64,000 nucleotides of DNA from DAIDJD01 sp035485275 (lineage in GTDB: Bacteria > Oederibacteriota > JAJYGY01 > DAIDJD01), in the NCBI GenBank assembly GCA_035485275.1, contig DATHOE010000011.1, forward strand, positions 1-64,000, given 5' to 3'. A model generated the notes under the pieces. That model was given only the letters and a program-made list of their open reading frames with translations. It searched no databases and was not told where the DNA came from. Of the stretch, positions 22,514 through 31,524 are shown piece after piece (position 1 is the stretch's first letter; every line of letters begins with the position of its first letter). Both the position numbers and the translations under genes were made by a program.

Positions 22514-24585
22514 CAGGCCCCGCCCCGCGCCCGTTCGCGGGCGTACGCCATCAATCGGTCCTGCACGCCCGGCCCGGAGTCCTTGGTGCGCAGCGGCACG
22601 TAGCTGCCGTCGCTGTTGAGCTGCCAGGCCTGGCGGGTATCGTCGAAGTACATCTCCAGGGCCCCCCAGATCTCGCGTTTCAAAGGCGTGGCCTGCACCG
22701 GGGCTATGGTTTCGACCCGGTTGTTGAGGTTGCGGTTCATCCAGTCGGCCGAGCCGATGAAGTAGTCGGCCTTCATGGGCTTGTTCTGGCCCTTGAAGAA
22801 TATGTAGGTCCTGGAGTGCTCCAAAAAGCGCCCGATGATGGAGCGCACGGTGATGTTCTCGCTCAGGCCGGGCACCCCGGGGCGCAGGCAGCAGAAGCCG
22901 CGCACGATCAGGTCGATGCGGACGCCCGCGGCCGAGGCGGCGTAGAGGTGTTCGATGATCTCGGTGTCCTCCAAGGCGTTCATCTTGGCCACGATGCGGC
23001 CCGGGCGGCCGGCGGCGGCGTGGGCGGTCTCGGCGTCGATGAGCTCCAGGAAGCGGGTCCGCATGTTCACGGGCGCCAGCAGGAAGCGCCGGTAGTTGCG
23101 GTGGAGGGACAGGCCGGTGAGGTAGTTGAAGATCTCTATCATCTCCTGCGTCAGCGCCGGATCGGACGTGAACAGGCCGAAATCGGAATAGAGCCGGGCC
23201 GTGGAGGGGTTGTAGTTGCCCGTGCCGACGTGGCCGTAGAAACGGTAGCCGTCGTTTTCCCGGCGGACCACCAGCGTGATCTTGGCGTGGGTCTTGAGCC
23301 CCACCACCCCGTAGACCACGTGGACGCCGGCCTTTTCCAGCTGTTCGGACCAGTAGATGTTGCGGGCCTCGTCGAAGCGCGCCTTGATCTCCACCACGCA
23401 CACCACCTGCTTGCCGGCTTCGGCCGCCTCGATCAGCAGCGGGATGAGCGGGCTGTCGTCGCCCAGGCGGTAGAGCGCGATCTTGATGGCCAGGGTCTGG
23501 GGGTCGCGCGCCGCCGCCCTGAGCAGGCGCTCAACCGAGGTCTGGAAGCTTTCATAGGGGAGGTGGACCAGTTGGTCCTGCTCCCGCACCACCCGGAAGA
23601 GGTCCGCGTCGTCCCCGGCCAGGGCCGGGACCGTCACCGGGACCCAGGGTTTGAAGCGCAGGTGGCTGTATGGCAGCGAGGCCACCTCGTTGAGCGCCAG
23701 CCAGTTCAGTTCGCCGGGGCAGGGATAGAAGTCGCCGGGGCGGAGGCGCAGTTCCTCGCCCAGAATGTCCTGGAACCAGGCCTCCGTGTGGAGCGGTTGC
23801 TGCACGGCGACGATGTCGGCCATGCGCCGCAGGCGCAGTTCCGCTTCCACCACGTTGAGAAGGTCGTCGGCGTCCTCGGTCACCTGCTCCACGTCCGCGT
23901 TGCGGAGCACGCGGAAGAGCATGGTCGATTCGATCGTCATTTCCGGGAAGAAATGGCTCAGGTGGGCGGCGACCAGGTCGGTCAGGCGGCACATGCGCAG
24001 GGGGGCGCTGCCCTTGTCCGGGCTGACGCGGACCCACTGGGGAAGCATGTCCGCGATTTTCAGGCGTGCGAAGAGGGAGTCCGCGCCGCCCGGGTGGCGT
24101 AGGCGCACGCCCAGGGACAGGGACAGGTTGCTCAAAAAGGGGAAGGGATGGGCGGGGTCCACGGCCAGGGGCGTCAGGACCGGGAAAACCTCTGCCTTGA
24201 AAAAGGCCGAGGCGCGCTCGAGCTCCGCGGGGCTCAAGCTGCTCCAGTCCGCCAGCTCCACACCCTGGGCGGCCAGGTCGGGCCGAATGGATTGCGACCA
24301 GAGGCGGGCCCGTTCATCAAAGAGGTGGTCGATCCTCGCGCGCACCTGGCCGATGATCTCGCCGGGCGCCATGGCGTCGTTGCCGGCCTTGGGCGCGCCG
24401 ATGGCCTCCAGGCGCTGCAGGTACCCCACGCGTTTCATGAAGAACTCGTCCATGTTGCTGCTGAAGATGCACAGGAAGCGCACGCGTTCCAGCAGGGGGA
24501 AGCTGTCGTCCCCGGCCTGGGAGAGCACCCTCGCGTTGAAGTTCAGAAGCGACAGGTCGCGGTTGAAAAAACGTGCTTCAGCCAT
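22513..24585 (-). CDS. ppk: Polyphosphate kinase 1
   Basis: This 690-aa protein reversibly transfers the gamma-phosphate of ATP to polyphosphate. The N-terminal domain starts with FFNRDLSLLNFNARVL, and the H1 domain holds FSSNMDEFFMKRVG. The catalytic half has IKARFDEARNIYWSE and the phosphorylated His in GLKTHAKITLVVRREN. The end (FKGQNKPMKADYFIGSADWMNRNLNNRVE) is also typical. Length is normal for Ppk1. First gene of the ppk-ppx pair. Confidence 0.95.
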   Translation of the reverse strand: MAEARFFNRDLSLLNFNARVLSQAGDDSFPLLERVRFLCIFSSNMDEFFMKRVGYLQRLEAIGAPKAGNDAMAPGEIIGQVRARIDHLFDERARLWSQSIRPDLAAQGVELADWSSLSPAELERASAFFKAEVFPVLTPLAVDPAHPFPFLSNLSLSLGVRLRHPGGADSLFARLKIADMLPQWVRVSPDKGSAPLRMCRLTDLVAAHLSHFFPEMTIESTMLFRVLRNADVEQVTEDADDLLNVVEAELRLRRMADIVAVQQPLHTEAWFQDILGEELRLRPGDFYPCPGELNWLALNEVASLPYSHLRFKPWVPVTVPALAGDDADLFRVVREQDQLVHLPYESFQTSVERLLRAAARDPQTLAIKIALYRLGDDSPLIPLLIEAAEAGKQVVCVVEIKARFDEARNIYWSEQLEKAGVHVVYGVVGLKTHAKITLVVRRENDGYRFYGHVGTGNYNPSTARLYSDFGLFTSDPALTQEMIEIFNYLTGLSLHRNYRRFLLAPVNMRTRFLELIDAETAHAAAGRPGRIVAKMNALEDTEIIEHLYAASAAGVRIDLIVRGFCCLRPGVPGLSENITVRSIIGRFLEHSRTYIFFKGQNKPMKADYFIGSADWMNRNLNNRVETIAPVQATPLKREIWGALEMYFDDTRQAWQLNSDGSYVPLRTKDSGPGVQDRLMAYARERARGGA

Positions 24586-24665
24586 GGTTCATCCTTGAAT
24601 AAGACGGTGCTTTCCATCTTCTGCGCCTTGTGTGACGCCCGTGTGTCGGCCAGGTTACGGGTGTC

Positions 24666-25709
24666 CTAGTAGAATTTAAACAGGCGCCGCCCCAGCAGAT
24701 AGCAGCCCGCGCCCATGGCCAGCAGGGCCAGGGAGGGGCCCGCCACGTCGGCCCAGCCGCCGCCGGCGCTGATCACGCTCCTCAGGGCGTCGACCAGCAG
24801 GGTCGGAGGGAAGGCCCTGAAAATGGGTTGAAGGTAGGTCGGGAAGTTGTCCAGCCCGAAGAATATCCCGCTGATCACGAACACGGGCAGGGTGACGGCG
24901 TTGATGAGGCCCTGCGCGACGCTGGAACGGTCCGTGCGGCAGCCGATCAGGACCGCCAGGCCGAAAAATGCCGCGCAGCCGCACAGCCACAGGAAGGCCA
25001 GGGCGCCGTAGGAGCCCTGCACGCTGATGCCGAAGAGCAGGCGGCTGAAAGCCAGCAGAACCACCATCTCCAGCACCGAAAGGATCAGCCGTCCGGTGAA
25101 GAGCGCCGAGAAAAATACGCCGGGCCGCAGGGGCGTCGCCAGCATCAGTCGCAGCAGGCGTTTTTCGCGCAGCTCCACGAGGTTCAAGCCGATCCCCCAC
25201 ATACTGGCGTTGACCAGCCCCAGCGCCAGCAGGCCGGGCAGCAGGAAATCGATGTATCGCCCGCCGAGCACGGTCACGGGCAGACGGTCGTCCGGATGTT
25301 TGTCCAGGATGTCGCGAAGCGCGTGGTAGGCCAGCAGCGCCTGGGTGTTGGCGGGGTCGAAGCGCCAGCGCCGCAGCGCGGGGTCCCAGGGGCGCTCCAC
25401 CCCCAGGCGCACCGTCCCGATGGCCAAGGCCTTGGGCAGGGCGTCCTCGGATAGGATTTTCCAGTGCACGTCGCCCTGCTCCGGCGCGGTCCGGATCCAG
25501 GCCTCGGCGGAGGAGACGTCGGCGGGGCTGGAGGCAAGCACCGCCACGGTGGCCCTTAATTTCGGAGACTGGCCGGTGATTTGGCCGAGGGTCAGGGTCA
25601 TCAAGATGGGGAAGCCGACCGCCCAGAACAGCGTTTGGGGCTCCCGGATGAAGTCCCGCAGGGTCCACAGCATCAACTGGGCCATGGTTTCAGGGGTGCG
25701 CAGTCGCAT
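24666..25709 (-). CDS. ABC-2 type exporter permease
   Basis: This 347-aa protein starts at ATG 25709, overlapping the ATPase gene by one ATGA. It has one N-terminal membrane helix, a large extracytoplasmic domain (about 45-165) and five or six C-terminal helices with the ABC-2 signature around ELREKRLLRLMLATPLRP and VFVISGIFFGLDNFP. With the adjacent ATPase it forms a complete exporter of NodJ/DrrB type, of unknown substrate (lipid, drug or polysaccharide). Confidence 0.85.
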   Translation of the reverse strand: MRLRTPETMAQLMLWTLRDFIREPQTLFWAVGFPILMTLTLGQITGQSPKLRATVAVLASSPADVSSAEAWIRTAPEQGDVHWKILSEDALPKALAIGTVRLGVERPWDPALRRWRFDPANTQALLAYHALRDILDKHPDDRLPVTVLGGRYIDFLLPGLLALGLVNASMWGIGLNLVELREKRLLRLMLATPLRPGVFFSALFTGRLILSVLEMVVLLAFSRLLFGISVQGSYGALAFLWLCGCAAFFGLAVLIGCRTDRSSVAQGLINAVTLPVFVISGIFFGLDNFPTYLQPIFRAFPPTLLVDALRSVISAGGGWADVAGPSLALLAMGAGCYLLGRRLFKFY

Positions 25710-26674
25710 CAGCGTTCCGCGGTGGCGTGGGGGAGGTCGGCGGCCAGGCCTTCGCCGGCCAGGTTCAGGAAAAGGTCGTCCAGCGTGGCGCGGCGGGTGC
25801 TCAGCGACACGATGGCACATTCGGCCCGGGCCGCCGCCTGGGTGAAGGCGGGCAGCGCGTCGCCCAGGTCCCGGACCCGCAATTCCAGGCGCAGGCCCTG
25901 TTCCAGGCGCCGGGCGTCAAGCAGGCCGGGGAGGCCGTCGAGGAGGTTTTCAGGCGGGGCCCCGCTGAAGCGGGCGTCCAGGCGGTCGCCGCCCGCGTGT
26001 TTCGCCAGCAGCTCGGGCACGGGGCCCCGGGCCAGCAGGCGGCCCTTGTGCATGAGGGCCACCTCCGGGCAGAGGGCCTGCGCCTCTTCCATATAGTGGG
26101 TGGTCAGCAGCAACGCGCAACCCTGGCGTTTGAGGTCCTCCACCAGGGCCCACACGTCCCGTCGCGCGGAGGGATCCAGCCCCGTGGTCGGCTCGTCCAG
26201 CAGGAGCAGGCGCGGCCGGGGGAGCATGGCTATCCCCAAGGCCAGGCGCTGGCGCTGGCCTCCGGAAAGTTTCTGGGTCCAAGTGTCCGCTTTTTCCTCA
26301 AGGCCGATCTGGGAGAGCACCTCGGCGGCCCGGGGGACGCCCAGCCCGTGGAAGGACGCGAAGAGCCGTAGGGTCTCAAAGGCGCTGAGCTTCTCCGGAA
26401 GGCGGGTATCCTGAAGGCATATCCCGAGCCTGGCGCGCAGTTCGCCCGCCCCGGCCTCGTTCCATGCTTTCCCGAAGAGCCGGATGCTGCCCGAGTCGGG
26501 GGCCTGCAGGCCCTCCAGCATTTCCATCAGGGTGGTCTTGCCGGCGCCGTTGGGCCCCAGCAAGGCCAAAGCCTGGCCCTGCTCGAGGCGCAGGTCGACC
26601 CCGTCCACCGCGCGCAAGTTTTTGAAGCGTTTCACGAGTCCGGCGGCGTCGATCGCGGCCGTTTCAGAAGCCAT
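25709..26674 (-). CDS. ABC-2 exporter ATP-binding protein
   Basis: This 321-aa protein has Walker A GPNGAGKTTLME (about residue 39), signature LSGGQRQRLALG, Walker B LLLLDEPTTGLD and an H-loop (LLTTHYMEEAQAL). It is of the DrrA/CcmA type, with a C-terminal regulatory extension (RDLGDALPAFTQAAA). It drives the permease encoded immediately downstream in the same operon. Confidence 0.9.
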   Translation of the reverse strand: MASETAAIDAAGLVKRFKNLRAVDGVDLRLEQGQALALLGPNGAGKTTLMEMLEGLQAPDSGSIRLFGKAWNEAGAGELRARLGICLQDTRLPEKLSAFETLRLFASFHGLGVPRAAEVLSQIGLEEKADTWTQKLSGGQRQRLALGIAMLPRPRLLLLDEPTTGLDPSARRDVWALVEDLKRQGCALLLTTHYMEEAQALCPEVALMHKGRLLARGPVPELLAKHAGGDRLDARFSGAPPENLLDGLPGLLDARRLEQGLRLELRVRDLGDALPAFTQAAARAECAIVSLSTRRATLDDLFLNLAGEGLAADLPHATAER

Positions 26675-26825
26675 GGATTTGCCCTAAGATGGATCCCCTT
26701 ACGGCGCCTTGACCGCGCGCCGGGCATAGAATAACAGTATTGCGCGGGGGATAGGACTGAAAAGCCCGCCGTGCTACCATGTTTTTTCTTAGGGCCCCTT
26801 GGGACCCTTCAGCCGGGGAGTGACC

Positions 26826-27230
26826 ATGAACATTGAGTTCCATTGGGGCGCCGTCGCCATCTCCGCCACGGCGAGTTTTGTCCTTTATGTGCTGTGGTTT
26901 TCGCCCTTCGTCTTCGGTCGCGCCTGGCAGCGCCTGGAACAGCTTTCGGACGAGGGCGTGCGCGCGGGGCTTCTGCTGAGGCTCGGGCTCGCCGTGGTCG
27001 CGGCGACGGCCCAGGCTTTCTGCCTCGACGGATTTTTCAATTTCACGCGGTCCAGCGATTTTGTCATGGGCGCGCTTGCGGCGCTCCAGCTTTGCCTCGG
27101 CCTGGCCGTGCCGGCCGGAATCCTTCTCCTGGTCATGGGGCGGCGGCGGGCGGGCCTGATCGGCATCTACTTGGGATGGCTCCTGGTCAGCCAGGTCCTG
27201 GCGGGCGGCCTGCTGGCAAACTTCAGTTGA
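26826..27230 (+). CDS. DUF1761 family membrane protein
   Basis: This 134-aa protein starts at ATG 26826. It has four predicted membrane helices and the N-terminal pattern IEFHWGAVAISATASF...LWFSPFVFGRAW, which fits the DUF1761 family of small inner-membrane proteins of unknown function. It is followed 14 bp later by a secreted protein gene, probably in one transcript. Confidence 0.75.
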   Translation: MNIEFHWGAVAISATASFVLYVLWFSPFVFGRAWQRLEQLSDEGVRAGLLLRLGLAVVAATAQAFCLDGFFNFTRSSDFVMGALAALQLCLGLAVPAGILLLVMGRRRAGLIGIYLGWLLVSQVLAGGLLANFS

Positions 27231-27244
27231 AAAGGCGGGCCCCC

Positions 27245-28042
27245 ATGGCTCCCCTGGGCCGTTTCCTGGCGCTCTGCGCGGCGTTCCTGCTGCTTCCGGC
27301 CGCGGGCGCATGGGCCGCGCCCCTTTGGCCCCTGGGCAAGGCGGACGCCCGCCTGATTCAAGGCGGCTGGCGCCGCGATTCCAAGACCGGGTTTTGGTCG
27401 GCGGAGGTGGAGTTGCGCCTGGTCAACCGGGACCTTCGCGCGCCCTTCCACCACCAGGTCCGGGTTGAATTCATCGACAGCGCGGGGCGCGCCTGGGTAT
27501 GGAAAACCTTTGTGGCGCTCGCGCCGGGCACGGCACAGCACCGCCGCATCAGCGCGCCCGGAAGGCTAGCCTGCCCCGGGCCGCCGGGCGCCTGCCCGGG
27601 GCTCAAGGTGAGGGTGGACCTGGCCAAGGGGGACATCAGCGACGGCGTTCAAGAAATCCCCAACCAGGCCTTGGAGGACCCGGACGCGCCTCCCGCCGGT
27701 CTTCCGCTCTATGTCGCCGCGGTGGAGGACGGAGCCGTGTTGCGCCTCCTGGACGGGCGCCGGGTGCGGCCCCTGGGCCTGCGTTTCCCCCCGGGCCCGG
27801 TGGCGGTTTCCGCCGCGGCCTGGACGCGCGCGGAGGTGATGGACGGTCCGGTGGTGCTGGCCTACGACGGCCTGCCGCCGGACAGGACCGGGTTGTGGCT
27901 CGCCTACGTGAGCCTGCCGGACGGGCGCGATTTGGGTGCCGAATTGTTGAAGCGGTCGCTGGCCGACCTGGACGCCCGCGCGGCCTTTTCCCGCGAGGGC
28001 GCCTACGCGGCGCTCAGCAAGGCCCCGGCCGGGGGCCGATAG
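27245..28042 (+). CDS. Secreted protein with degenerate SNase-like domain
   Basis: This 265-aa protein has a signal peptide (RFLALCAAFLLLPAAGAWA). Residues about 27-140 form a beta-rich domain (SAEVELRLVNRDLRAPFHHQVRVEF). The C-terminal part (about 150-260) follows the order of the staphylococcal-nuclease fold: VAAVEDGAVLRLLDGRRVRPLGLR, then a helix, VVLAYDG, LWLAYVSLPDGRDLG and ELLKRSLADLD. The catalytic Asp/Arg/Glu residues of active nucleases are not all in place, so it is probably a binding domain rather than a nuclease. This fold assignment is from pattern only. Confidence 0.6.
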   Translation: MAPLGRFLALCAAFLLLPAAGAWAAPLWPLGKADARLIQGGWRRDSKTGFWSAEVELRLVNRDLRAPFHHQVRVEFIDSAGRAWVWKTFVALAPGTAQHRRISAPGRLACPGPPGACPGLKVRVDLAKGDISDGVQEIPNQALEDPDAPPAGLPLYVAAVEDGAVLRLLDGRRVRPLGLRFPPGPVAVSAAAWTRAEVMDGPVVLAYDGLPPDRTGLWLAYVSLPDGRDLGAELLKRSLADLDARAAFSREGAYAALSKAPAGGR

Positions 28043-28045
28043 GAA

Positions 28046-28999
28046 CTAAGCTTCCCGCGTCCCGGTTCCGTCGGCGCCGGAGGAGGCCGCGTCCTGGCGC
28101 AGGGTCAGGTGGTAGTGGGTCTGGTCCACGGTGTCGAACAAATAAAGGTCCTCGCCCTTTTCCAAGTTTTTCATGAATTTTTGCGGGCTGAACCCGGTGA
28201 AATGGTTGAACTCCCGGGTGAGATGGGCCTGGTCGTAATAGCCGCTGTCCCTGGCCAATTGGGTCCAGTTCACTTTCGTCACGCTGGTCAGCCGGCCCAG
28301 GACGGCCTGGAAACGCCGCAACTTTCCGAAGAGCTTCGGGCTGACGCCCACGTGCTGGTCGAATTTGTGCTTCACGGTCTGCCTGCTCACGCCCAAAGAC
28401 GCCGCCATGGCGGAAACCTCCAGGTCCCCCTGGTGCTGGGCGATCAATTTCACGGCTTTGCGGACCATGGGATCGGGTTTGCGCGCCTTCGTCAGCAGTT
28501 CCGTGAAAGCGGCTTCCATGTTCTCCACCAGGGTGGAGAGCGGTGTCTGGCGGTTCCCGATCTTGCCCAGGGCGGCGGCTGTGTCGGGCCAGACCGTGGA
28601 CAAGGGCAGGATGCGCTGCTCCAGTTCCTTGACGGGATAGGGAAGCAGCGGAGCCACGGCTCCGTGCTTGAAGCGCGCGCCGAGCAGCGTGAGCTCGCCC
28701 TGGCGGCGGATGAAGGCGGTGGTGGGGCGGGGACCGGCCAGATAGGGGCCCTGGTTCACCTGGATGGCGTCGCAGAAGGTCTCTATGGTGAACGGATCGC
28801 CCAGGTTGATCATCACGTCCAGGCTCAGGCTGGCCATGGCGATGATGCGCCGCAGGGCGTTGTCGGGCTTGCTGGGGAGATGCAGGTAATAGAGCGTCCC
28901 CAGGTGATCGGCATGGATCGGCTTTACCGGGATCTCGATGAGATGCCAATCGGGGGTGGTGAGCGTTGAATTTGCGGGACTTGCTGTGACGCTGGGCAT
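28046..28999 (-). CDS. AraC-family transcriptional regulator
   Basis: This 317-aa protein has a C-terminal AraC-type DNA-binding domain (about 190-285) with two helix-turn-helices: EVSAMAASLGVSRQTVKHKFDQHVG and WTQLARDSGYYDQAHLTREFNHFTGFSPQKF. The N-terminal half is a cupin-like ligand domain typical of stand-alone regulators. Start ATG 28999 is behind GAGG. It points away from a possible small RNA gene. No ligand can be guessed. Confidence 0.9.
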   Translation of the reverse strand: MPSVTASPANSTLTTPDWHLIEIPVKPIHADHLGTLYYLHLPSKPDNALRRIIAMASLSLDVMINLGDPFTIETFCDAIQVNQGPYLAGPRPTTAFIRRQGELTLLGARFKHGAVAPLLPYPVKELEQRILPLSTVWPDTAAALGKIGNRQTPLSTLVENMEAAFTELLTKARKPDPMVRKAVKLIAQHQGDLEVSAMAASLGVSRQTVKHKFDQHVGVSPKLFGKLRRFQAVLGRLTSVTKVNWTQLARDSGYYDQAHLTREFNHFTGFSPQKFMKNLEKGEDLYLFDTVDQTHYHLTLRQDAASSGADGTGTREA

Positions 29000-29076
29000 G
29001 CTTACCTCAAGTGAACCTCAATTCTTAGGCAAAAACGCCGTAAATGACAATCCTCAAAAATCCATTTTAGCTCGGC

Positions 29077-29253
29077 GGCTTGGGGATGAAAGTAACAAAT
29101 TCTTGGGCAGGGAACCATCCCGGGCCCTGGGGCGTAAGCTTCTTAGGGTCCACGAACGCCTTCGCGTGGGTCCAGCGCCCTGTACCCCCCTCCCACCCCA
29201 GGGGCTGGAACCGTTGCGGGGAGGCCACCGCCTTCGGGCGGTGGCTTTTTTTT
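29077..29253 (+). ncRNA. Candidate small structured RNA of unknown type
   Basis: An independent transcription unit is suggested by the intrinsic terminator at 29224-29253 and by a new promoter (29281-29310) for the next gene. Visible pairings are CCCTGGGG/CCCCAGGG closing a long arm, GGGCG/CGCCC, and an apical 9-bp stem GGGTCCACG/CGTGGGTCC. The size (about 180 nt) and single long-arm shape would allow a 6S-like RNA, but the signature bubble sequences were not recognised. The 5' end is a guess, and the upstream promoter is weak. Confidence 0.4.
29224..29253 (+). terminator. Strong Rho-independent terminator
   Basis: GCCACCGCC and GGCGGTGGC (9 bp) enclose a TTCG tetraloop and are followed by eight T. 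No annotated plus-strand protein gene ends here, so it most likely ends an RNA transcript. Confidence 0.9.
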
Positions 29254-29280
29254 GACCCCGCCCGTCCCCTGGCGAAGCCC

Positions 29281-29310
29281 TTGGGGTGCCGCGCTTTCTT
29301 TTGCTAAGAT
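29281..29310 (+). promoter_or_regulatory. Promoter of the Spx/ArsC-like gene
   Basis: TTGGGG (29281-29286), an 18-bp spacer and TAAGAT (29305-29310) form a reasonable sigma-70 promoter about 45 bp before the start codon and downstream of the terminator at 29253. Confidence 0.5.
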
Positions 29311-29355
29311 GTCCTGTCGCGGCGCCCGGGCGCCCCTTAAGGAGGGATCCGATCC

Positions 29356-29724
29356 ATGAAGGTTTATGCCTACGAGAAATGCTCGACCTGCGTGAAGGCT
29401 TTGGCCTACTTGAAATCGACCGGGCGCGCCTTTGAAGTTTTGCCCATCCGCCAGCAGCCGCCCACCAAGGCCGAACTTAGGACCATGCTCAAAATTTACG
29501 GCGGCAAGCTGGCGCGCCTGTTCAACACATCGGGCTCGGACTACCGGGAACTTGGCCTCGGCGAAAAAATGAAAACCATGAGGGAGGACGAGGCCCTGGA
29601 TCTCCTGTCCAAGAACGGGAACCTTGTGAAGCGCCCCTTTGTGCTGGCGGGCAACACCGGGGCCGTGGGATTCAACCTGGATGAATGGCGCGACAAAGGG
29701 TTGCGCCCTTTGCCGAAGGTCTGA
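29356..29724 (+). CDS. Spx/ArsC-family protein (YffB-like)
   Basis: This 122-aa protein has a thioredoxin-like fold with the CxxC motif YEKCSTCVKALAYL at residues 9-12. It has RQQPPTKAELRTML, the ArsC/Spx feature PFVLAG and a C-terminal GFNLDEWRDKGL. It resembles the ArsC-like/Spx group more than true arsenate reductases, so a redox regulatory or thiol-reductase role is possible. Start is preceded by AAGGAGG. The next gene, pdxH, begins 1 bp after the stop. Confidence 0.8.
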   Translation: MKVYAYEKCSTCVKALAYLKSTGRAFEVLPIRQQPPTKAELRTMLKIYGGKLARLFNTSGSDYRELGLGEKMKTMREDEALDLLSKNGNLVKRPFVLAGNTGAVGFNLDEWRDKGLRPLPKV

Positions 29725-29725
29725 C

Positions 29726-30328
29726 GTGGGCCTTGACTTAGGCGATCTTGGGGCGGACCCCATTGCGGCCTTCGGCCGCTGGCTGGATGAAGCGGTGCGC
29801 AGCTCCGGCCGTCCGAATCCCACCGCCATGACCCTGTGCACCCTGGGCCCGGACGGCTGGCCCCAGGGACGTGTCGTGCTTCTGAAGTCCTTCGACGCCC
29901 GGGGCCTGCGCTTTTTCACCAACAAACATTCGGAAAAGGGCCGGGCCCTGGCCGCGCATCCGCGCGCCGAGGCGGTCTTCCATTGGGACAGCCTCGGACG
30001 GCAGCTGCGCGTGCGCGGGGACGTCGAAGATCTGGGCTCGGACGAGGCCCTGGCCTATTTCCGCAGCCGGCCCCGCGGCAGCCAGCTTGCCGCCTGGGCC
30101 TCGGATCAGAGCGAGGCGGTGGCGAGCCGCGAGGCCATGGACGCGCGTCTGGCGGCGGTCGAGGAGCGCTTCAAGGGCCAGGACGCCGGGCTTCCGCCCA
30201 ACTGGGGGGGCTATTGCCTGCGGCCTTGGCGTATCGAATTTTGGCAGGAAGGCGCGTTCCGTTTCCACGACCGCATCGTCTTCGAAAAGTCGGCTGGGGG
30301 CTGGGAGGCCCGGCGCCTATTTCCCTAA
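29726..30328 (+). CDS. pdxH: Pyridoxamine 5'-phosphate oxidase
   Basis: This 200-aa FMN enzyme makes pyridoxal phosphate. Signatures: NPTAMTLCTLGPDGWPQ, RVVLLKSFDARG, FFTNKHSEKGR, RQLRVRGDVE, SRPRGSQLAAWASDQS, and the closing PWRIEFWQEGAFRFHDRI...RLFP. It starts at GTG 29726, nearly contiguous with the Spx-like gene. It ends overlapping the convergent DJ-1 gene by 4 bp. Confidence 0.95.
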   Translation: MGLDLGDLGADPIAAFGRWLDEAVRSSGRPNPTAMTLCTLGPDGWPQGRVVLLKSFDARGLRFFTNKHSEKGRALAAHPRAEAVFHWDSLGRQLRVRGDVEDLGSDEALAYFRSRPRGSQLAAWASDQSEAVASREAMDARLAAVEERFKGQDAGLPPNWGGYCLRPWRIEFWQEGAFRFHDRIVFEKSAGGWEARRLFP

Positions 30329-30873
30329 GGCCGCAGCATCCCTTTTTCCACTTCACCGCGCCGCGCCGGGCCCATCAGTGCCTCCACCAGAGCCAATGAA
30401 AAATCCAAGGCCGCGCCCGCGCTGCGCCCCGTGATCAGGCGTCCGTCCCGCACCACCGGCGCATCCTCCAGTTCGGCTCCGTGCTTGCCGTCGTCCAGGG
30501 CCCCCGGGAAACAGGTCACCCGCCTGCCCCTGAGAAGGCCCGCTTCGGCCAGGACCGCGGGTGCCGCGCAGACTGCGGCGATGAAGGCGCCCCGCCCGTG
30601 GTGGCGCTTGAGCAGTTCGAGGATGCGCGGGTCGCGCCGCAGGTTCTCGGCGCCGGGCTGGCCGCCGGGCAGGGCCACCAGGTCGAAGGCCCGATCAAGG
30701 ACCGAGTCGAGCGGGACGTCGGCGACGAACACGGTGCCGCGCGCCCCCCGGACGGACTGCGAATCCAGGCTGGCGCTGCACAGATCCAGGCCGCCCCGGC
30801 GCAGCACATCGATGATGGTGACGGCCTCCAGGTCTTCGCAACCCTGGGCCAGCGGAACGAGCGCGGTGGGCAT
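30325..30873 (-). CDS. DJ-1/PfpI family protein (YajL/ThiJ type)
   Basis: This 182-aa protein starts at ATG 30873 behind GAGGAG. It has the DJ-1 fold: an N-terminal strand with the conserved Glu (LAQGCEDLEA), PGGQPGAENLRRD, and the nucleophile elbow FIAAVCAAPAVLAEAGLL with the reactive Cys. C-terminal ITGRSAGAALDFSLALVE is family-typical. Bacterial relatives act as glyoxalase/deglycase-like or chaperone proteins, and the exact activity is not predictable. Confidence 0.85.
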   Translation of the reverse strand: MPTALVPLAQGCEDLEAVTIIDVLRRGGLDLCSASLDSQSVRGARGTVFVADVPLDSVLDRAFDLVALPGGQPGAENLRRDPRILELLKRHHGRGAFIAAVCAAPAVLAEAGLLRGRRVTCFPGALDDGKHGAELEDAPVVRDGRLITGRSAGAALDFSLALVEALMGPARRGEVEKGMLRP

Positions 30874-31011
30874 GGCGGCTCCTCGAAAGCGGTGCGGAGG
30901 CATACAGCCCCTCCTCAAGCCAGTATAATGCAGCCTCGAAGCGCGGGCTATGTCCCCCGGGCGGCGGATGACGGCCCGCGGGGAGGCGCTTTTCTACGGA
31001 GAAAGACGACG

Positions 31012-31524
31012 ATGACATGGTGGCGATTCCAACCCGGGCTTAGCCCGGGGGATGCCGCGCCCGGCTTTGATCTTTTGGACGAGGAAGGGAAGCGCCAAAG
31101 ATTGGGGGACTACCGGGGACGCTGGCTGGTGGTATTTTTTTATCCGCGCGACAACTCGCCGGTCTGCCTGAAGGAAGCCTGCGCCTTCAACGACCAATGG
31201 GAGCAGTTCCGGGAGCTGGGCGCCGAGATCCTCGGGGTTTCGGCCCAGGACGCCGCCAGCCATCTGGCCATGCGCGCCGCCTGCCGCCTGCGCTACCGCC
31301 TGCTGTGCGACGTGGATTCGGCCATGCGCTCGGCCTGGCTGATCCCCATGAGCCTGGGACTGGGGGTCCGCGTCACCTATCTGGTGGACCCCGGCGGCGC
31401 GGTGCGCTTCGTCTACAACAACCTGATACGGGGCGAGGACCACGCGTCGCTGACCCTGGCCTTCTTGAAACAGGCAGTTTCGACGAACCCTGGAGGGGAC
31501 CATCATGGCGTCCAAAAGCGTTAA
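31012..31524 (+). CDS. Peroxiredoxin of BCP/PrxQ type
   Basis: This 170-aa protein reduces peroxides. It has the active-site context FYPRDNSPVCLKEACAF, with peroxidatic Cys 52 and a likely resolving Cys 57 (PrxQ arrangement). The usual Thr in TPxC is Ser here. GDAAPGFDLLDEEG and the C-terminal VTYLVDPGGAVRFV are standard. It overlaps the start of the next gene by 20 bp. Confidence 0.9.
   Translation: MTWWRFQPGLSPGDAAPGFDLLDEEGKRQRLGDYRGRWLVVFFYPRDNSPVCLKEACAFNDQWEQFRELGAEILGVSAQDAASHLAMRAACRLRYRLLCDVDSAMRSAWLIPMSLGLGVRVTYLVDPGGAVRFVYNNLIRGEDHASLTLAFLKQAVSTNPGGDHHGVQKR

Larger units (their letters stand above)
29000..29355. other. Intergenic region with candidate RNA, terminator and promoter
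   Basis: No protein-coding gene is convincing in these 356 bp. A folded RNA candidate (about 29077-29253), ending in a strong terminator, is followed by a separate promoter for the Spx/ArsC-like gene. Confidence 0.5.
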
